This document shows positions 25,304-32,877 of a DNA stretch of 64,000 nucleotides, in pieces. The stretch lies in NCBI RefSeq assembly GCF_014773275.1, contig NZ_JACWMW010000004.1:1-64000 (forward strand), read 5' to 3'. Under the pieces are notes generated by a model. That model saw only the letters and a program-made list of their open reading frames with translations, was not told where the DNA came from and made no database searches. Every line of letters starts with the position of its first letter. Position 1 is the stretch's first letter. A program made the translations under genes and the position numbers. The stretch comes from Mucilaginibacter rigui (GTDB lineage Bacteria; Bacteroidota; Bacteroidia; Sphingobacteriales; Sphingobacteriaceae).

Positions 25304-25690
25304 TTACCAACGGCTACCGCCGCCGCCGCCTCTGCTATCTTTAGAGTAGCCGCCACCGCCGCCACCTCTGTTGTTATCTCTTGAGTAGCCACCGCCACCG
25401 CCGCCGCGGTTGCCGCCACCAAAACCACCGCTTCTGCGGTCGCCTGGTTTTTTGTCTTCAGCCTGGCTAACAGCAATTGAACGGCCACTAACTTCAGAAC
25501 CGTTTAAGCCCGAAATAGCTTTTTGTGCAGCTTCGTCATCAGACATCTCAACAAAACCAAAACCTTTGCTTCTGCCAGACTCTCTGTCAATAATAATTTT
25601 CACGGTGGTTACTTCACCATAAGCTTCAAAAAGCTCTTGTAAATCTGCTTCCTGCAATGAGTAAGGAAGGCTTCCTACGAATATGTTCAT
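25304..25690 (-). CDS. Glycine-rich RNA-binding protein (RRM)
   Basis: A 128-residue protein. One RRM (residues 1-80) has RNP2 IFVGSL and RNP1 KGFGFVEM, followed by a Gly/Arg-rich RGG-like tail (RRSGGFGGGNRGGGGGG, then repeats of YSRDNNRGGGGGG and YSKDSRGGGGG). This is the bacterial Rbp type found in Bacteroidota and cyanobacteria, probably binding single-stranded RNA and acting as a post-transcriptional regulator or chaperone. ATG at 25690 is chosen over the TTG one codon upstream. The tail is encoded by runs of GGC/GGT codons, a likely site of repeat-length change. A -7 box (TATATTTG) lies at 25745-25752. Confidence 0.93.
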   Translation of the reverse strand: MNIFVGSLPYSLQEADLQELFEAYGEVTTVKIIIDRESGRSKGFGFVEMSDDEAAQKAISGLNGSEVSGRSIAVSQAEDKKPGDRRSGGFGGGNRGGGGGGYSRDNNRGGGGGGYSKDSRGGGGGSRW

Positions 25691-25744
25691 CAAAAAATTA
25701 GTTTAGTAATGATCAGTTTGTTACCGTCATTTATTTGTTTACAT

Positions 25745-25752
25745 CAAATATA
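25745..25752 (-). promoter_or_regulatory. -7 box (TATATTTG) of the RRM protein gene
   Basis: Exact TAnnTTTG on the minus strand; the leader would be about 50 bases. Confidence 0.45.
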
Positions 25753-25835
25753 GAATAGAAATCAATCAATTGTATAATAATTTGTTAAACTATATTTTTT
25801 ATTTTCTATTTCAACTCAAATAGCAGGCCGTAAAA

Positions 25836-26288
25836 TCAAAGAATTGACTGTATTTGATAAGTTTTTTCGTTTAAAATAAATTTATCACCGGCTATTTTAT
25901 CTTTTAAGTTATAGCCAATGGGCGATGCGGCCGATACCGCAAAGTAATTTATGCCATCTAAAGTCAGCACTCCGGCACTAATAGCCAAATAAAAGTTGCC
26001 ATTGTTAGTAATGATAACGCTTCCATTTTCGGCCTTCTTAGATTCGCCGTTAAAGGAGATCTGGTTTAAAGCCACCATTAGCTTGTTGGCCTCGTTAAGC
26101 TGGGCCAGGTTACGGTTGGTTTCCTGCTGAGCCATTTCGCGCCCGGTTTCATATTTGTCGCCAGCGCTGCTTTTTGTGTCATCGTTTTGCGCCTGCTGTG
26201 CCTCGGCAATGGCTTGCTCTGCCGCTTGCATACGGCTTTGTACGTAAGCAACGCACAACGCGTGCAGCTTTGCTTTTATATCACTCAT
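25836..26288 (-). CDS. GreA/GreB-like protein
   Basis: 150 residues. An N-terminal helical hairpin rich in Ala/Gln/Glu, with SSAGDKYETGREMAQQE at its turn, and a C-terminal small beta domain (AVSAASPIGYNLKDKIAGDKFILNEKTYQIQSIL) resemble the coiled-coil and FKBP-like domains of transcript-cleavage factors. In GreA two acidic residues at the coiled-coil tip are catalytic; here the tip has Asp and Glu (GDKYE), which makes a role in the RNA polymerase secondary channel plausible but unproven. Relatives have been given inconsistent names in databases. Preceded by a promoter, a mini-ORF and a terminator-like hairpin (26345-26530). Confidence 0.7.
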   Translation of the reverse strand: MSDIKAKLHALCVAYVQSRMQAAEQAIAEAQQAQNDDTKSSAGDKYETGREMAQQETNRNLAQLNEANKLMVALNQISFNGESKKAENGSVIITNNGNFYLAISAGVLTLDGINYFAVSAASPIGYNLKDKIAGDKFILNEKTYQIQSIL

Positions 26289-26344
26289 TATATATAGTTA
26301 AAAAACGAAGATGGTTTAATTTGTTGGGAAATTGCAAAGGGCTT

Positions 26345-26384
26345 AAAAATAAAAGCCCCGCGCACTCGCTGCCCGGGGACTTTC
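26345..26384 (-). terminator. Terminator-like hairpin in the leader of the GreA-like gene
   Basis: On the minus strand a stem with CCCCG/CGGGG (arms AAAGTCCCCGG and CGCGGGGCTTT) is followed by TTTTATTTTT. It stands between the promoter at 26500-26530 and the gene start at 26288, so it would either attenuate the gene or end a small RNA of about 150 bases. Confidence 0.75.
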
Positions 26385-26387
26385 AAC

Positions 26388-26444
26388 CTAAACCTTATCA
26401 CAATGTAAATGCGAGGCACTTACGGTACTAATAACGTAATTCAT
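26388..26444 (-). CDS. Candidate 18-residue leader peptide
   Basis: ATG at 26444, stop TAG at 26388, reading MNYVISTVSASHLHCDKV. The stop is only four bases before the terminator-like hairpin, an arrangement seen in attenuation leaders. No run of one amino acid marks a regulatory codon, and no ribosome-binding site is evident. It may be chance. Confidence 0.3.
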   Translation of the reverse strand: MNYVISTVSASHLHCDKV

Positions 26445-26499
26445 GAGCAAATGATACGTGCTTAAACATAAATGTTACATATTTATGATATTTTACCCT

Positions 26500-26530
26500 G
26501 AAATATAGCCAATAGTGGTAAGCAAACAAA
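26500..26530 (-). promoter_or_regulatory. Promoter of the GreA-like gene leader or small RNA
   Basis: On the minus strand TTTG (26530-26527), 19 bases, TATATTTC (26507-26500; one mismatch to TAnnTTTG). Predicted start near 26495. Confidence 0.65.
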
Positions 26531-26584
26531 CACGGGGTATTGTGGTTAATGATTAGTTGTTACACACATAACTAATTATATAAC

Positions 26585-26770
26585 ATGAACTTAAAACGTA
26601 CTTTTGGCGCTATACTTACAGTATTAGGTATTGTAGGCCTTATTTATACAGGTGTGCAAATTATTCAGCACAGCGGCGCGGCAACTACATTAATTGTAGT
26701 GGGCCTTATAGCTATTATCTTTTTCTTCACCGGCATAAGCCTGGTGCGCAACACAAAAGACGAAGCTTAA
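26585..26770 (+). CDS. Small two-helix membrane protein
   Basis: 61 residues, MNLKRTFGAILTVLGIVGL at the start, with hydrophobic segments at about 8-26 and 34-53. A typical short Bacteroidota inner-membrane protein of unknown role. Its stop overlaps the stop of the convergent CapA gene by two bases (shared TTAA). No paralogue is nearby. Supported by ATG, good hydrophobic layout and normal codon use. Confidence 0.6.
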   Translation: MNLKRTFGAILTVLGIVGLIYTGVQIIQHSGAATTLIVVGLIAIIFFFTGISLVRNTKDEA

Positions 26771-27885
26771 TTAATAACAGAAGGGGTAATCTGCCCCGAT
26801 GGCGAGATACTTAACCCGGGCCGGATAAAATCGGCCTCGGTTAATGCTTTTATACGCAGCGCAGCGCGGTTTAAGGGATCTGCCTGCAGCCCTTTATCAT
26901 GCCCTTGCCGGTATGATACTATTTGCCCGCCCAAAAATTCACCCTTTTTATTGATGTGTAGCTTTAGCAATGGGGCCAGGCCGCATATGCCGCTTACGCT
27001 TACCCCTTTATAAGTTACAAAATTACCCATGCTGTAAGCTATCAACCTTTTTTTATAAAGTTCCATAGCGCGTACAACATGTGGGCCGTGGCCTAATATA
27101 ACATCTGCACCGGCATCAATTGCTGCATGGCTAAAAAGGCGGAGATTGCCGCGATTTTCTCCTTTAAATGTTTCGGTAGAGTCGGGCACATGTTCATGAT
27201 CGGTGCCCTCGCCACCACCATGAAAAGATACAATAACAATATCATTATTTGCTTTTAAGTTGCTGATGAGCTGTTTTGCGGCAGCTATACCTAATAATGA
27301 TACCGTTTGACCATTGGGCGAGAATGCGCAAAAGCCATATTTAACCCCATCTTTAGTGAACGTTTTTGAGGGATGGCTTTTAAAGCCTGCCGTATGTATG
27401 CCCAGGCTATCTAAAACTTTAATTGTGCTTTTACGGCCGGCCAGGTCAAAATCATTTGAGTGGTTGTTGCCTACGCTTAAAATATTAAAGCCGGCGTCTT
27501 TAAAAACCTCGCCATACTTTACCGGCATCCTAAACAAATAGCCTTTATGTTTAAACCGTAATTTGTAACCAACAGGTGCACCGGTATCTAATAATACCCC
27601 TTCCAGGTTGCCAAAGGCAATGTCGGCTTTGCGCAGATTTTCTAAAGCGGGTTTAAAACTATTCAGTGCGCTATCAGGCGGTAGGGAAGTACTGTCGGGA
27701 TATGATGATCCCAGCATCATATCACCAACGGCGGCAATGGTAATGGCAGTATCTTTTGGGTTTTTTATAATGGTGTCTGTTGGGGTAACATCCTTTTGGG
27801 CACTACTCTGTTTTTTTAATTCGGGGTTGGTGCAGGCCATTATAGCGATAAGTAAACTGAAGAATAGGGTTAACCGGGTTTTCAT
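26767..27885 (-). CDS. CapA-family (PGA_cap) metallophosphatase-like lipoprotein
   Basis: A 372-residue protein with lipoprotein signal MKTRLTLFFSLLIAIMACTNPE (Cys18). The CapA fold motifs are AAVGDMMLGSSYP, FGNLEGVLLD, LSVGNNHSNDFD, FHGGGEGTDHEH and ILGHGPHVVRAMEL: a calcineurin-like metal site. CapA proteins act in poly-gamma-glutamate or capsule formation, but many solitary homologues have unknown roles. The frame is open from 27909, but the lipoprotein signal fits a start at 27885. It lies 63 bases downstream of the NlpC/P60 gene on the same strand and may be co-transcribed. Confidence 0.85.
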   Translation of the reverse strand: MKTRLTLFFSLLIAIMACTNPELKKQSSAQKDVTPTDTIIKNPKDTAITIAAVGDMMLGSSYPDSTSLPPDSALNSFKPALENLRKADIAFGNLEGVLLDTGAPVGYKLRFKHKGYLFRMPVKYGEVFKDAGFNILSVGNNHSNDFDLAGRKSTIKVLDSLGIHTAGFKSHPSKTFTKDGVKYGFCAFSPNGQTVSLLGIAAAKQLISNLKANNDIVIVSFHGGGEGTDHEHVPDSTETFKGENRGNLRLFSHAAIDAGADVILGHGPHVVRAMELYKKRLIAYSMGNFVTYKGVSVSGICGLAPLLKLHINKKGEFLGGQIVSYRQGHDKGLQADPLNRAALRIKALTEADFIRPGLSISPSGQITPSVIN

Positions 27886-27948
27886 GCAGGGCAAAAAAAA
27901 TCCCTTCATGGTTAGTGAAAGGATTAAGGATATTTAATTTAGGTTTAT

Positions 27949-28530
27949 TTAGTTAGCTGGTTGGTCATCCGCAGATGCTGATGCCGTTGAAAGTTCACCT
28001 TTAAATGATTCTAACAAGCGGCCGCCTTTATAAAAATAACGGCTGTAGTAGGCATCATCCAGGCTACTTATAGCTACACCTTTTGATGAAGCATGCGCAA
28101 ACCTGTTATTGCCCAGGTAAATGCCAATATGTGATATGCTGCGGCTGTGAATTTTAAAGAAAACCAAATCTCCTTCTTTCAGATCATCTTTACCAACGGG
28201 GTTTACCATGCTAAAAATATCACGTGAACTGCGGCGAATATTCAGGTTAAATACATCATTGTACAATTGTTTTGTAAATGCAGAGCAATCAATGCCTTTA
28301 CGTGAGCTCCCGCCAAAACGGTAAGGGGTGCCTATCCAATCGTATACAAAATGAAAAAGTTTCATGTTCGAGGTTGCAGATACGGCAACGCCCATAATTT
28401 GAGAAAGGTAATCTTTCGCTAAGCTTTCTTGTTCATCTTTATCAGCTACCTGATTTGGAACATTTTTTGTTTGAGCTTGAGCAGCTAAAACGCTTAGAAA
28501 TAGTGCAATAGCAAGTGTAATTTTCTTCAT
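27949..28530 (-). CDS. NlpC/P60 (C40) cell-wall endopeptidase
   Basis: 193 residues with a signal peptide (MKKITLAIALFLSVLAAQAQ). The catalytic domain at about 60-165 carries the Cys in GIDCSAFTKQLY, the His in ISHIGIYLG and the polar third residue in NNRFAHASSKG. The family cleaves D-Glu-meso-DAP bonds of peptidoglycan stem peptides. It has an exact promoter at 28603-28633 and a leader of about 65 bases. Alternative: a spore-type or secreted amidase; less likely in this phylum. Confidence 0.93.
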   Translation of the reverse strand: MKKITLAIALFLSVLAAQAQTKNVPNQVADKDEQESLAKDYLSQIMGVAVSATSNMKLFHFVYDWIGTPYRFGGSSRKGIDCSAFTKQLYNDVFNLNIRRSSRDIFSMVNPVGKDDLKEGDLVFFKIHSRSISHIGIYLGNNRFAHASSKGVAISSLDDAYYSRYFYKGGRLLESFKGELSTASASADDQPAN

Positions 28531-28602
28531 TTAATCCCTTTAATTTGTTGAATTAGGACAACAAATGATTGTTAAATTGGACAGTGTGTCTATTGTTGGA
28601 TA

Positions 28603-28633
28603 CAAAACTATCCAATATTTTTAAACTACCAAA
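28603..28633 (-). promoter_or_regulatory. Promoter of the NlpC/P60 gene
   Basis: On the minus strand TTTG (28633-28630), exactly 19 bases, TAGTTTTG (28610-28603). A full consensus match. Confidence 0.82.
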
Positions 28634-28796
28634 TTAAAAGGAAGATTTTTTTTCACAACGATTCAGATAATATTTTTAACCAATGTGTATAATTATATCG
28701 CGATAGTGTTTATGGTTTCTGTTCGTGAAATTATTTTTCAATTGGCATGGTCTAATAGCGTAATTGGTAGTGAAGGTAAAACTGACGGAGTATAGC

Positions 28797-28931
28797 CTAT
28801 ACATAATAACTTAAATAAGGGTTAAAAGCCGGCGTTAACGGGCTATCTGGCATGGCTGCAGGCATATCGCGGCCACGCTTATCAAGATTTTTTTCAAAAA
28901 GAATATTGCGGAAATGAGGTGTTTCGCGGCC
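28797..28931 (-). pseudogene. Possible coding remnant in the 28531-29113 spacer
   Basis: A 44-codon open stretch between stops, with protein-like composition (for example LFEKNLDKRGRD and PAAMPDSPLTPAFNPYL) and higher G+C than the flanks, but no start codon at its upstream end. It could be the C-terminus of a lost gene or a repeat with chance coding look. I cannot name a family. Apart from this and the two flanking promoters, the 583-base spacer shows nothing I can support. Confidence 0.3.
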
Positions 28932-29052
28932 TTATAAGGCGTACTATTTACACCATATCCAAATGTTATTTTGCTTTTTTTAAAAATACTATGCATGCAT
29001 TGGAATGGTGCTTTAAAAATTTAATTAAATCATGCTAACAAATTCGTTGCAG

Positions 29053-29084
29053 TTTCGGTTATTTGCAGGATATAATTAGATTTG
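29053..29084 (+). promoter_or_regulatory. Promoter of pdhA
   Basis: TTTC (29053-29056; one mismatch), 20-base spacer, TAGATTTG (29077-29084; exact TAnnTTTG). The start codon is at 29114. Confidence 0.65.
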
Positions 29085-29113
29085 CACTTCCAATAGAAAT
29101 TTGTTTTTAATAA

Positions 29114-30109
29114 ATGAGTTCAATCGAAATAACTAAAGACACCTACCTGATGTGGTACGAGTCTATGCTCCTGATGCGTAAGTTTGAAGAAAAGACCGGC
29201 CAATTATATGGTCAGCAAAAAATACGCGGGTTTTGTCACCTTTACATTGGGCAGGAAGCCGTATTAGCAGGCGCTATGTCTGTTATACGCCACGAAGACA
29301 GTTTAATTACTGCTTATCGCGACCATGCACATGCTTTGGCAAAAGGTACATCACCTAATGCTATTATGGCCGAGATGTATGGTAAAGCAACCGGATGTTC
29401 AAAAGGTAAAGGCGGCTCGATGCACATGTTCGACAAAGAAAACCATTTTTATGGCGGGCATGGTATTGTAGGTGGCCAGATCCCTATGGGCGCAGGTATC
29501 GCTTTTGCTGAAAAGTACAAGGGTACTGATAATGTAAATATTGCCTATATGGGCGATGGTGCCGTACGCCAGGGTGCATTAACCGAAACCTTTAACATGG
29601 CTGCGCTGTGGAAGCTACCGGTAATTTTTGTTTGCGAAAACAATGGTTATGCAATGGGTACTTCTGTTGAGCGTACTACCATACAAACCGATATTTACAA
29701 ATTAGGCTTGCCTTACGGTATCCCTTCATCACCTGTTGATGGTATGGACCCGGTTGCAGTGCATAACGCAATGGACGAAGCTGTATCACGCGCACGCCGC
29801 GGTGAAGGCCCAACCTTTTTGGAAATGCGTACTTACCGGTACAAAGGGCACTCCATGAGCGACCCGCAGAAATACCGTACTAAAGAGGAACTGGAAAGCT
29901 ACAAATCAAAAGACCCTATTGAGACAGTAAAACTAACTATTGAAAAAGAAGGTTACGCTGATGAGAAATGGTTTGAAGAAATAGACGCGAAAATTAAAGC
30001 ACAGGTTGATGAGGCTGTTAAATTTGCAGAAGAATCGCCATGGCCTGATGCATCAGAGCTTTATACTGATGTATATGTACAACAAGATTATCCGTACATC
30101 CGCGACTAA
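29114..30109 (+). CDS. pdhA: Pyruvate dehydrogenase E1 component, alpha subunit
   Basis: A 331-residue thiamine-diphosphate enzyme subunit that decarboxylates pyruvate. The ThDP motif GDGAVRQGALTETFNMAALWKLPVIFVCENN is clear. The phosphorylation-loop region YRYKGHSMSDPQKYR and the substrate segment GGSMHMFDKENHFYGGHGIVGGQ are conserved. E2 follows 41 bases downstream; the E1 beta gene is not between or beside them, so it is encoded elsewhere. It could in principle be a branched-chain E1, but the motifs fit pyruvate best. Confidence 0.92.
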   Translation: MSSIEITKDTYLMWYESMLLMRKFEEKTGQLYGQQKIRGFCHLYIGQEAVLAGAMSVIRHEDSLITAYRDHAHALAKGTSPNAIMAEMYGKATGCSKGKGGSMHMFDKENHFYGGHGIVGGQIPMGAGIAFAEKYKGTDNVNIAYMGDGAVRQGALTETFNMAALWKLPVIFVCENNGYAMGTSVERTTIQTDIYKLGLPYGIPSSPVDGMDPVAVHNAMDEAVSRARRGEGPTFLEMRTYRYKGHSMSDPQKYRTKEELESYKSKDPIETVKLTIEKEGYADEKWFEEIDAKIKAQVDEAVKFAEESPWPDASELYTDVYVQQDYPYIRD

Positions 30110-30150
30110 TATCTTATATTTATAAATATTAACAATATTCATCACAGTAT

Positions 30151-31836
30151 ATGGCTGAAGTAGTTAAAATGCCTAAAATGAGCGATACCATGACCGAAGG
30201 GGTATTGGCGAAATGGCATAAAAAAGTGGGCGATAAGGTAAAATCGGGCGATGTATTGGCCGAGATAGAAACCGATAAAGCCACTATGGATTTTGAATCG
30301 TACCAGGACGGCACCCTGCTTTATATAGGTGTTGAAGAAGGTAGCGCTGTGCCGGTTGATGCCGTTATTGCCGTTTTAGGTAAAGAAGGGGAAGATTATA
30401 AAGCCCTTTTAGATGGCGCATCAGCACCTGCAAAAACAGAAGAAAAACCTGCTGACGAGGCCAAACCCGCAGCAACTGAAGATAAAAAACCTGCTGCAAC
30501 AGCAGCACCGGCAAAAGCAAAGGTTGATACCTCAAGCATCCCGGCTACTGTAATACGTATGCCGTTGCTGAGCGATACCATGACCGAGGGTACCATTGAA
30601 AAATGGAACTTTAAGGTTGGCGATAAAGTTAAAGCAGATGATTCATTAGCTGATGTGGCAACCGATAAGGCTACCATGGAAGTTGTGGGTTACGAAGCCG
30701 GTACATTATTATATATTGGTGTTAAAGAAGGTGAAGCCGCTCAGGTAAATGGTATTATTGCTATTGTAGGTAAAGAAGGTACCGATATACAGCCTCTATT
30801 AGATGCTGATAATGGCGCCGGGGCACCTGCAGAAGCACCTGCTGCCGTAGAGGGTAAAGAAGAAACAGCGCCAGCTGCCAAATCTGATGCTGCACCAACT
30901 GCTACGTCTGCCGGTTCAACCGAAGACGATAGTCGCGTTAAAGCATCACCACTGGCCCGCAAAATTGCTAAAGACAAAGGCATTAACCTTAATGATGTAA
31001 AAGGCAGCGCTGATGGCGGCCGTATCATCAAAAAAGATATAGAAAGCTTTACACCGTCTGCAAAACCTGCAGAAACCGCAAAACCGCAAGAAGGATCAGC
31101 AGCTGCTGCCCCTGCTGAAAAAGTACCGGTTGTATTGCCAACTTACACGGGCGAAGAGAAATTTACGGAAAGAAACGTTACGCAAATGCGTAAAGCCATT
31201 AGCCGTAGGTTATCTGAAAGCTTGTTCACTGCGCCACACTTCTATGTTACCATGTCGATAGATATGGACCAGGCAATTGCTGCCCGTAACAAAATGAACG
31301 AGGTTGCGCCGGTTAAGATCTCATTTAATGATTTTGTAGTGAAAGCTGTAGCCGTTTCCTTGAAACAGCACCCTGCCATTAACTCATCATTCCTGGGCGA
31401 TAAGATCCGCACAAACGAGCACGTACACATTGGGGTAGCCGTAGCGGTTGATGAAGGCCTGCTGGTACCGGTTATTAAATTTGCCGATGGTAAATCGTTA
31501 AGCCATATCTCGCAAGAGGTTAAAGAGTTTGCCGGTAAAGCCAAAGCAAAAAAATTACAACCTGCCGAAATGGAAGGCTCAACCTTCACCATATCAAACC
31601 TTGGTATGTTTGGTGTTGATGAGTTTACCGCAATTATTAACACACCAAATGCTTGTATCCTTGCCGTTAGCGGTATAGCACAGGTGCCGGTTGTTAAAAA
31701 CGGCGCGGTAGTACCGGGCAACGTAATGAAGGTAACCCTAAGCTGCGACCACCGTGTGGTTGATGGTGCAATGGGTGCCGCATTCCTGCAAACCCTAAAA
31801 TCATTACTGGAAGAACCGGTAAGGATGATGATATAA
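30151..31836 (+). CDS. pdhC: Pyruvate dehydrogenase E2 (dihydrolipoamide acetyltransferase)
   Basis: 561 residues. Two lipoyl domains (about 1-78 and 130-207) have lipoylated Lys in ETDKATMDFES and ATDKATMEVVG. Ala/Pro/Glu-rich linkers separate them. The E1/E3-binding domain (about 255-295, VKASPLARKIAKDKGINL) precedes the catalytic acetyltransferase domain (330-561) with the active-site motif CDHRVVDGAMGA near the end. It transfers the acetyl group to CoA. Terminator at 31873. Confidence 0.95.
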   Translation: MAEVVKMPKMSDTMTEGVLAKWHKKVGDKVKSGDVLAEIETDKATMDFESYQDGTLLYIGVEEGSAVPVDAVIAVLGKEGEDYKALLDGASAPAKTEEKPADEAKPAATEDKKPAATAAPAKAKVDTSSIPATVIRMPLLSDTMTEGTIEKWNFKVGDKVKADDSLADVATDKATMEVVGYEAGTLLYIGVKEGEAAQVNGIIAIVGKEGTDIQPLLDADNGAGAPAEAPAAVEGKEETAPAAKSDAAPTATSAGSTEDDSRVKASPLARKIAKDKGINLNDVKGSADGGRIIKKDIESFTPSAKPAETAKPQEGSAAAAPAEKVPVVLPTYTGEEKFTERNVTQMRKAISRRLSESLFTAPHFYVTMSIDMDQAIAARNKMNEVAPVKISFNDFVVKAVAVSLKQHPAINSSFLGDKIRTNEHVHIGVAVAVDEGLLVPVIKFADGKSLSHISQEVKEFAGKAKAKKLQPAEMEGSTFTISNLGMFGVDEFTAIINTPNACILAVSGIAQVPVVKNGAVVPGNVMKVTLSCDHRVVDGAMGAAFLQTLKSLLEEPVRMMI

Positions 31837-31872
31837 GTTGGAGGTCCGTTAACGTAAACTTCCGAAAGATTT

Positions 31873-31905
31873 AAAATAGCGATGGGTTTACTCATCGCTA
31901 TTTTT
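31873..31905 (+). terminator. Intrinsic terminator of pdhA-pdhC
   Basis: AAAATAGCGATG (31873-31884) pairs perfectly with CATCGCTATTTT (31893-31904), and the T-run continues. Confidence 0.88.
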
Positions 31906-31929
31906 GTTTCTACTATCACCACCATCACT

Positions 31930-31988
31930 GCCGCGAGCTTCAGCTCGTGGTATAGCATGAAGTCAGCTTTTAGCTGACGCAAGCTGAA
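31930..31988. repeat. Palindromic repeat (CAGCTTTTAGCTG type)
   Basis: Two nested inverted repeats: GAGCTTCAGCTC and GTCAGCTTTTAGCTGAC. It abuts the family 1 element that follows. Non-coding; no second copy of this type was found in the window. Confidence 0.5.
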
Positions 31989-31989
31989 A

Positions 31990-32053
31990 GCTTGCCCTGT
32001 CGAAGGTCGCGCGAAGGGATAGGTTGCTAATGGTTCGACAAGCTAACCATGAC
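31990..32053. repeat. Dispersed palindromic repeat, family 1, copy C
   Basis: Left part CTTGCCCTGTCGAAGG, right part GGTTCGACAAGCTAACCATGAC. Same design as 12362-12438 but more degenerate on the left. It ends 39 bases before the MtfA-like start; reading through it is what makes a false N-terminal extension of that gene. Confidence 0.65.
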
Positions 32054-32092
32054 CTCCTGCTTTTTTATTACCTTGCCTCTTCACTTACCATC

Positions 32093-32875
32093 ATGATATA
32101 TTTCACCATTATTATAGCTGTGGTTATTTGCTATTCTTTATTTCAAAGAAAAAAAAACCGCGCCCTTACCCAAACCATCCTAACCGATGCACAAAAGCAA
32201 CTGCTTGCGCAGCATATCGATTACTACAACAAACTATCGGCTACCGATAAGCTTTACTTTGAAGATAAGATAGAGCAGTTTTTGGATGCCGTACGCATTG
32301 AAGGCGTGGGCCTTGAGCTAAACGATACCGACCGTCTGATGGTGGCATCCAGCGCGGTGATCCCTATTTTCGCGTTTAAAGACTGGACCTACCGTAACGT
32401 TACCAACGTGCTTTTATACCCGGATACCTTCGATAAGGATTTTCAGTTTGAAGGCAGCGAAGGCGAGGGACGCAATATTATGGGTATGGTAGGCAGCGGG
32501 TACATGAATGGGCAAATGATACTATCGCGCAATGCGCTTACAAAAGGGTTTTCAAAAAACTCTGGGAAAGAGAATACCGGCATTCATGAGTTTGTGCATC
32601 TTTTGGATAAAGCCGATGGCGCTACGGATGGCATCCCCGAAGGGTTCCTGCCGCATGAGTATGTTGAACCCTGGGTGAGAATGATGCACCAGGAGATCCA
32701 CAAGATAGAGGCCGGTCGTTCAGATATAGATGTTTATGCTACCACAAACGAGGCCGAATTTTTCGCGGTGGTGTCCGAATATTTTTTTGAAAAACCCGAG
32801 CAATTCCAAACCAAGCACCCCGAATTGTATAATATGCTGAGTAAAGTGTTTGGGCAGGATCCGGCAAAACAATAA
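32093..32875 (+). CDS. MtfA-like zinc peptidase (M90)
   Basis: 260 residues. An N-terminal membrane helix (MIYFTIIIAVVICYSLF) precedes a soluble domain with the zinc motif HEFVH in GIHEFVHLLDKADG and a distal Glu region (NEAEFFAVVSEYFFE). MtfA of E. coli binds the Mlc repressor and has aminopeptidase activity; the Bacteroidota homologue may differ. The frame is open to 32024, through a repeat, so the ATG at 32093 is preferred. It starts a short plus-strand unit with the SMUG2-like gene 2 bases after its stop. Confidence 0.88.
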   Translation: MIYFTIIIAVVICYSLFQRKKNRALTQTILTDAQKQLLAQHIDYYNKLSATDKLYFEDKIEQFLDAVRIEGVGLELNDTDRLMVASSAVIPIFAFKDWTYRNVTNVLLYPDTFDKDFQFEGSEGEGRNIMGMVGSGYMNGQMILSRNALTKGFSKNSGKENTGIHEFVHLLDKADGATDGIPEGFLPHEYVEPWVRMMHQEIHKIEAGRSDIDVYATTNEAEFFAVVSEYFFEKPEQFQTKHPELYNMLSKVFGQDPAKQ

Positions 32876-32877
32876 CG

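Noticed and set aside
25310..25430. Trinucleotide repeat as a non-coding microsatellite
   Set aside because: The repeats encode the glycine-rich tail of the RRM protein in frame, so they are coding.
31242..31982. 246-residue open frame antisense to the E2 gene
   Set aside because: Lies wholly against the conserved catalytic domain of E2 and reads as its reverse-frame shadow, with no recognisable domain.
32024..32092. N-terminal extension of the MtfA-like protein
   Set aside because: The added 23 codons translate a dispersed repeat; the ATG at 32093 gives a natural membrane-anchor start.
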